From Coriobacteriia bacterium (lineage in GTDB: Bacteria; Actinomycetota; Coriobacteriia; Anaerosomatales; JAENZW01), in NCBI GenBank assembly GCA_029858605.1, contig JAOUET010000089.1, forward strand, positions 1 to 7,409: a DNA stretch of 7,409 bases, in the 5' to 3' direction. The translations under genes were made by a program, and so were the position numbers. The notes under the pieces were generated by a model. That model had not been told where the DNA came from. It ran no database searches and saw only the letters and a list, made by a program, of their open reading frames with translations. Positions 6,274-7,409 of the stretch are shown here, one piece after another. Each line of letters begins with the position of its first letter. Within the stretch, counting starts at the first letter, position 1.

Positions 6274-7409
6274 TGCGTCGCCCTGCCTCTCACGAGAGCC
6301 AGCAGCAACCCGAGCGCAACGAGTGCCAGGCCGATGACAGTGATGGCAATCAACACGGAGCTCCCGGGCTCGCCGTTGCCGGAAGGCCCCTTTGCGCGCG
6401 CCTCCGCGGAGCTGTAGATCGTCTGCCTCACGGACGCCATTTTGGTCGTAGGGATCTCCACGTCGGCCTTCTCGGCCATCTCCTCGGAACAGGAACGATA
6501 GTAGAGCGTGGCGACCAGTTCGACCTCGCTCCCTTCCGGCATCGTCACCTCGAACGTGTCGGTGACTGATTCCTTGGGCGGGATGCGGTCGTCCGTCGCG
6601 ATGGCCGTCGCATCCCAAAGCTCCACGGGTGAGTTGCCTTCCGCATCCTGCAGAGTAGTCCCGAAAACGTGTCGCCCGATCTCTTCGACCCCGCCCGCAT
6701 CGTCGTGCGCCTCCACCACGAGCCACATCTGCCGTACTTCGGTGAGCCCCGTGGGTAGATAGTGACCGGCTCCTGAATTCGTGAGCATAACCTCGATCAT
6801 GGCCTTCTCGCCGTTGGCGACGACCTCGGGGGCAGACACGCCGAGCGTGGCAGCCGCCTTGAGCCTTTCCTCGGCAAGTACGGAATCGCCAAGCCCAACG
6901 TTCCCGCCTACGAATGTCATCAGGTAGATGTGATCGCGCTGCGGGCCACCTGCGGCCGCCGTGCCGGGGTACGGCTTCGTGACGCCGGGTCCCGGTGTCA
7001 TGTGGCAGTCCTGGCAGACAATGCCTTCCTTCGCGTACGGACTGTTCTCCCATTCGGTGTAGGTGGCCTCCAGGTGCAGATTGGGGTCCCCCGGATGATC
7101 GACGTTGTGGCAAGAGCCGCAGAACTCGGCACTCTGATGAAACGCGGAGTAGGCGGTTTCGTGGTATGGAGACTTCGCGTCGTCGTACTGAGCCCTAAAC
7201 ACTCTGTCTGCCTCCACGATCTGTGAGACATTGCCGAGCGGCTCGCTCGTGCCGCTGACCTGGTGGCAGAAGGCGCAGACGATGCCACGCGAAGCCTGCG
7301 GCGGCATCTTGGCCGGATCGACTCCCACCAGACCGCCCATAATCGCGACGGGTGCGTGGCATGCCTCGCAGACGGGCCCCAGGGTCCCGTCGGTAGCTTC
7401 GTTCGCTTC
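6255..7409 (-). CDS. Membrane-anchored multiheme c-type cytochrome, cytochrome c554-like (C-terminal part, 5' end outside window)
   Basis: The last 384 residues of a multiheme cytochrome that carries electrons outside the cytoplasmic membrane; the frame is open to the right edge. Four CxxCH heme-attachment motifs are seen: CEACH (residues 14-18, bases 7356-7370), CAFCH (45-49, 7263-7277), CGSCH (97-101, 7107-7121) and CQDCH (132-136, 7002-7016). Extra histidines between them (for example SPYHE, AFHQS, NLHLE) could be distal ligands. The spacing FCGSCH ... TYTEWENSPYAKEGIVCQDCHM is typical of cytochrome c554-type multiheme proteins. Then follow about 210 heme-free residues that look beta-rich, with the GHYLPTG motif (His216), also seen in this group. 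The C-terminus is a TM helix (about 350-374) followed by a basic RGRATHGGK tail, which places the hemes outside and the tail in the cytoplasm. The ATG at 7340 is not the start because a heme motif lies upstream in frame. The substrate is unknown; more hemes and a signal peptide probably lie beyond the edge. Confidence 0.9.
   Translation of the reverse strand, partial: EANEATDGTLGPVCEACHAPVAIMGGLVGVDPAKMPPQASRGIVCAFCHQVSGTSEPLGNVSQIVEADRVFRAQYDDAKSPYHETAYSAFHQSAEFCGSCHNVDHPGDPNLHLEATYTEWENSPYAKEGIVCQDCHMTPGPGVTKPYPGTAAAGGPQRDHIYLMTFVGGNVGLGDSVLAEERLKAAATLGVSAPEVVANGEKAMIEVMLTNSGAGHYLPTGLTEVRQMWLVVEAHDDAGGVEEIGRHVFGTTLQDAEGNSPVELWDATAIATDDRIPPKESVTDTFEVTMPEGSEVELVATLYYRSCSEEMAEKADVEIPTTKMASVRQTIYSSAEARAKGPSGNGEPGSSVLIAITVIGLALVALGLLLALVRGRATHGGKAS
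6288..6362 (-). other. C-terminal transmembrane anchor of the cytochrome
   Basis: About 25 uninterrupted hydrophobic residues (starting SSVLIAITVIGLALV) followed by LVRGRATHGGK. The positive-inside rule puts the last residues in the cytoplasm and tethers the heme domain to the outer face of the cytoplasmic membrane. Confidence 0.8.

Noticed and set aside
6124..7113. Reverse-strand open frame of 329 residues over the cytochrome
   Set aside because: Arg/Gly-rich shadow of the cytochrome gene, which has four heme motifs and a TM anchor in its own frame.
7338..7340. ATG as start of the cytochrome
   Set aside because: The frame is open upstream and contains a CEACH heme motif (7356-7370), so the gene continues past the window edge.

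Overview
This is a GC-rich, densely coding window with six protein genes (two cut by the window edges) and one 215-base intergenic gap. I see no rRNA, tRNA, CRISPR array, insertion sequence or prophage gene. Three things together suggest a high-GC, single-membrane, probably anaerobic bacterium: the HtrA protease is anchored by an N-terminal membrane helix behind a long acidic cytoplasmic tail, as in Gram-positive bacteria and actinobacteria; a multiheme c-type cytochrome is anchored by a C-terminal helix; and the start and stop regions are GC-rich. An actinobacterial lineage with respiratory multiheme cytochromes, such as an environmental Coriobacteriia-type organism, is my best guess, but that is inference and not proven by the sequence.

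Layout, left to right. Bases 1-912 (+) are the C-terminal third of a P2-type, Ca2+-ATPase-like cation pump. After 42 bases comes a membrane sensor histidine kinase (955-3153, +) with an extracytoplasmic sensor region, a PAS domain and a full HisKA/HATPase core; no response regulator lies beside it. It meets D-alanine--D-alanine ligase (3138-4073, -) tail to tail, and the two coding regions overlap by 16 bases inside an inverted repeat. Just upstream of ddl on the same strand is a small unrecognised membrane protein with an acidic tail (4091-4666, -). A 215-base divergent promoter region follows, then an HtrA/DegP-type serine protease with one PDZ domain (4882-6258, +). The protease meets the 3' end of a multiheme cytochrome gene (6255-7409, -, 5' end outside the window); a single CTAG supplies both stop codons.

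The genes fit a cell-envelope theme: ion transport, envelope sensing, peptidoglycan precursor synthesis, envelope protein quality control and electron transfer. Only two pairs look co-transcribed: pump with kinase, and small membrane protein with ddl. I do not see a clear undescribed multi-gene system. The more unusual signals are the two convergent overlaps set in inverted repeats, a hairpin abutting the kinase ribosome binding site, the kinase placed behind a cation pump, and the unrecognised acidic-tail membrane protein ahead of ddl.
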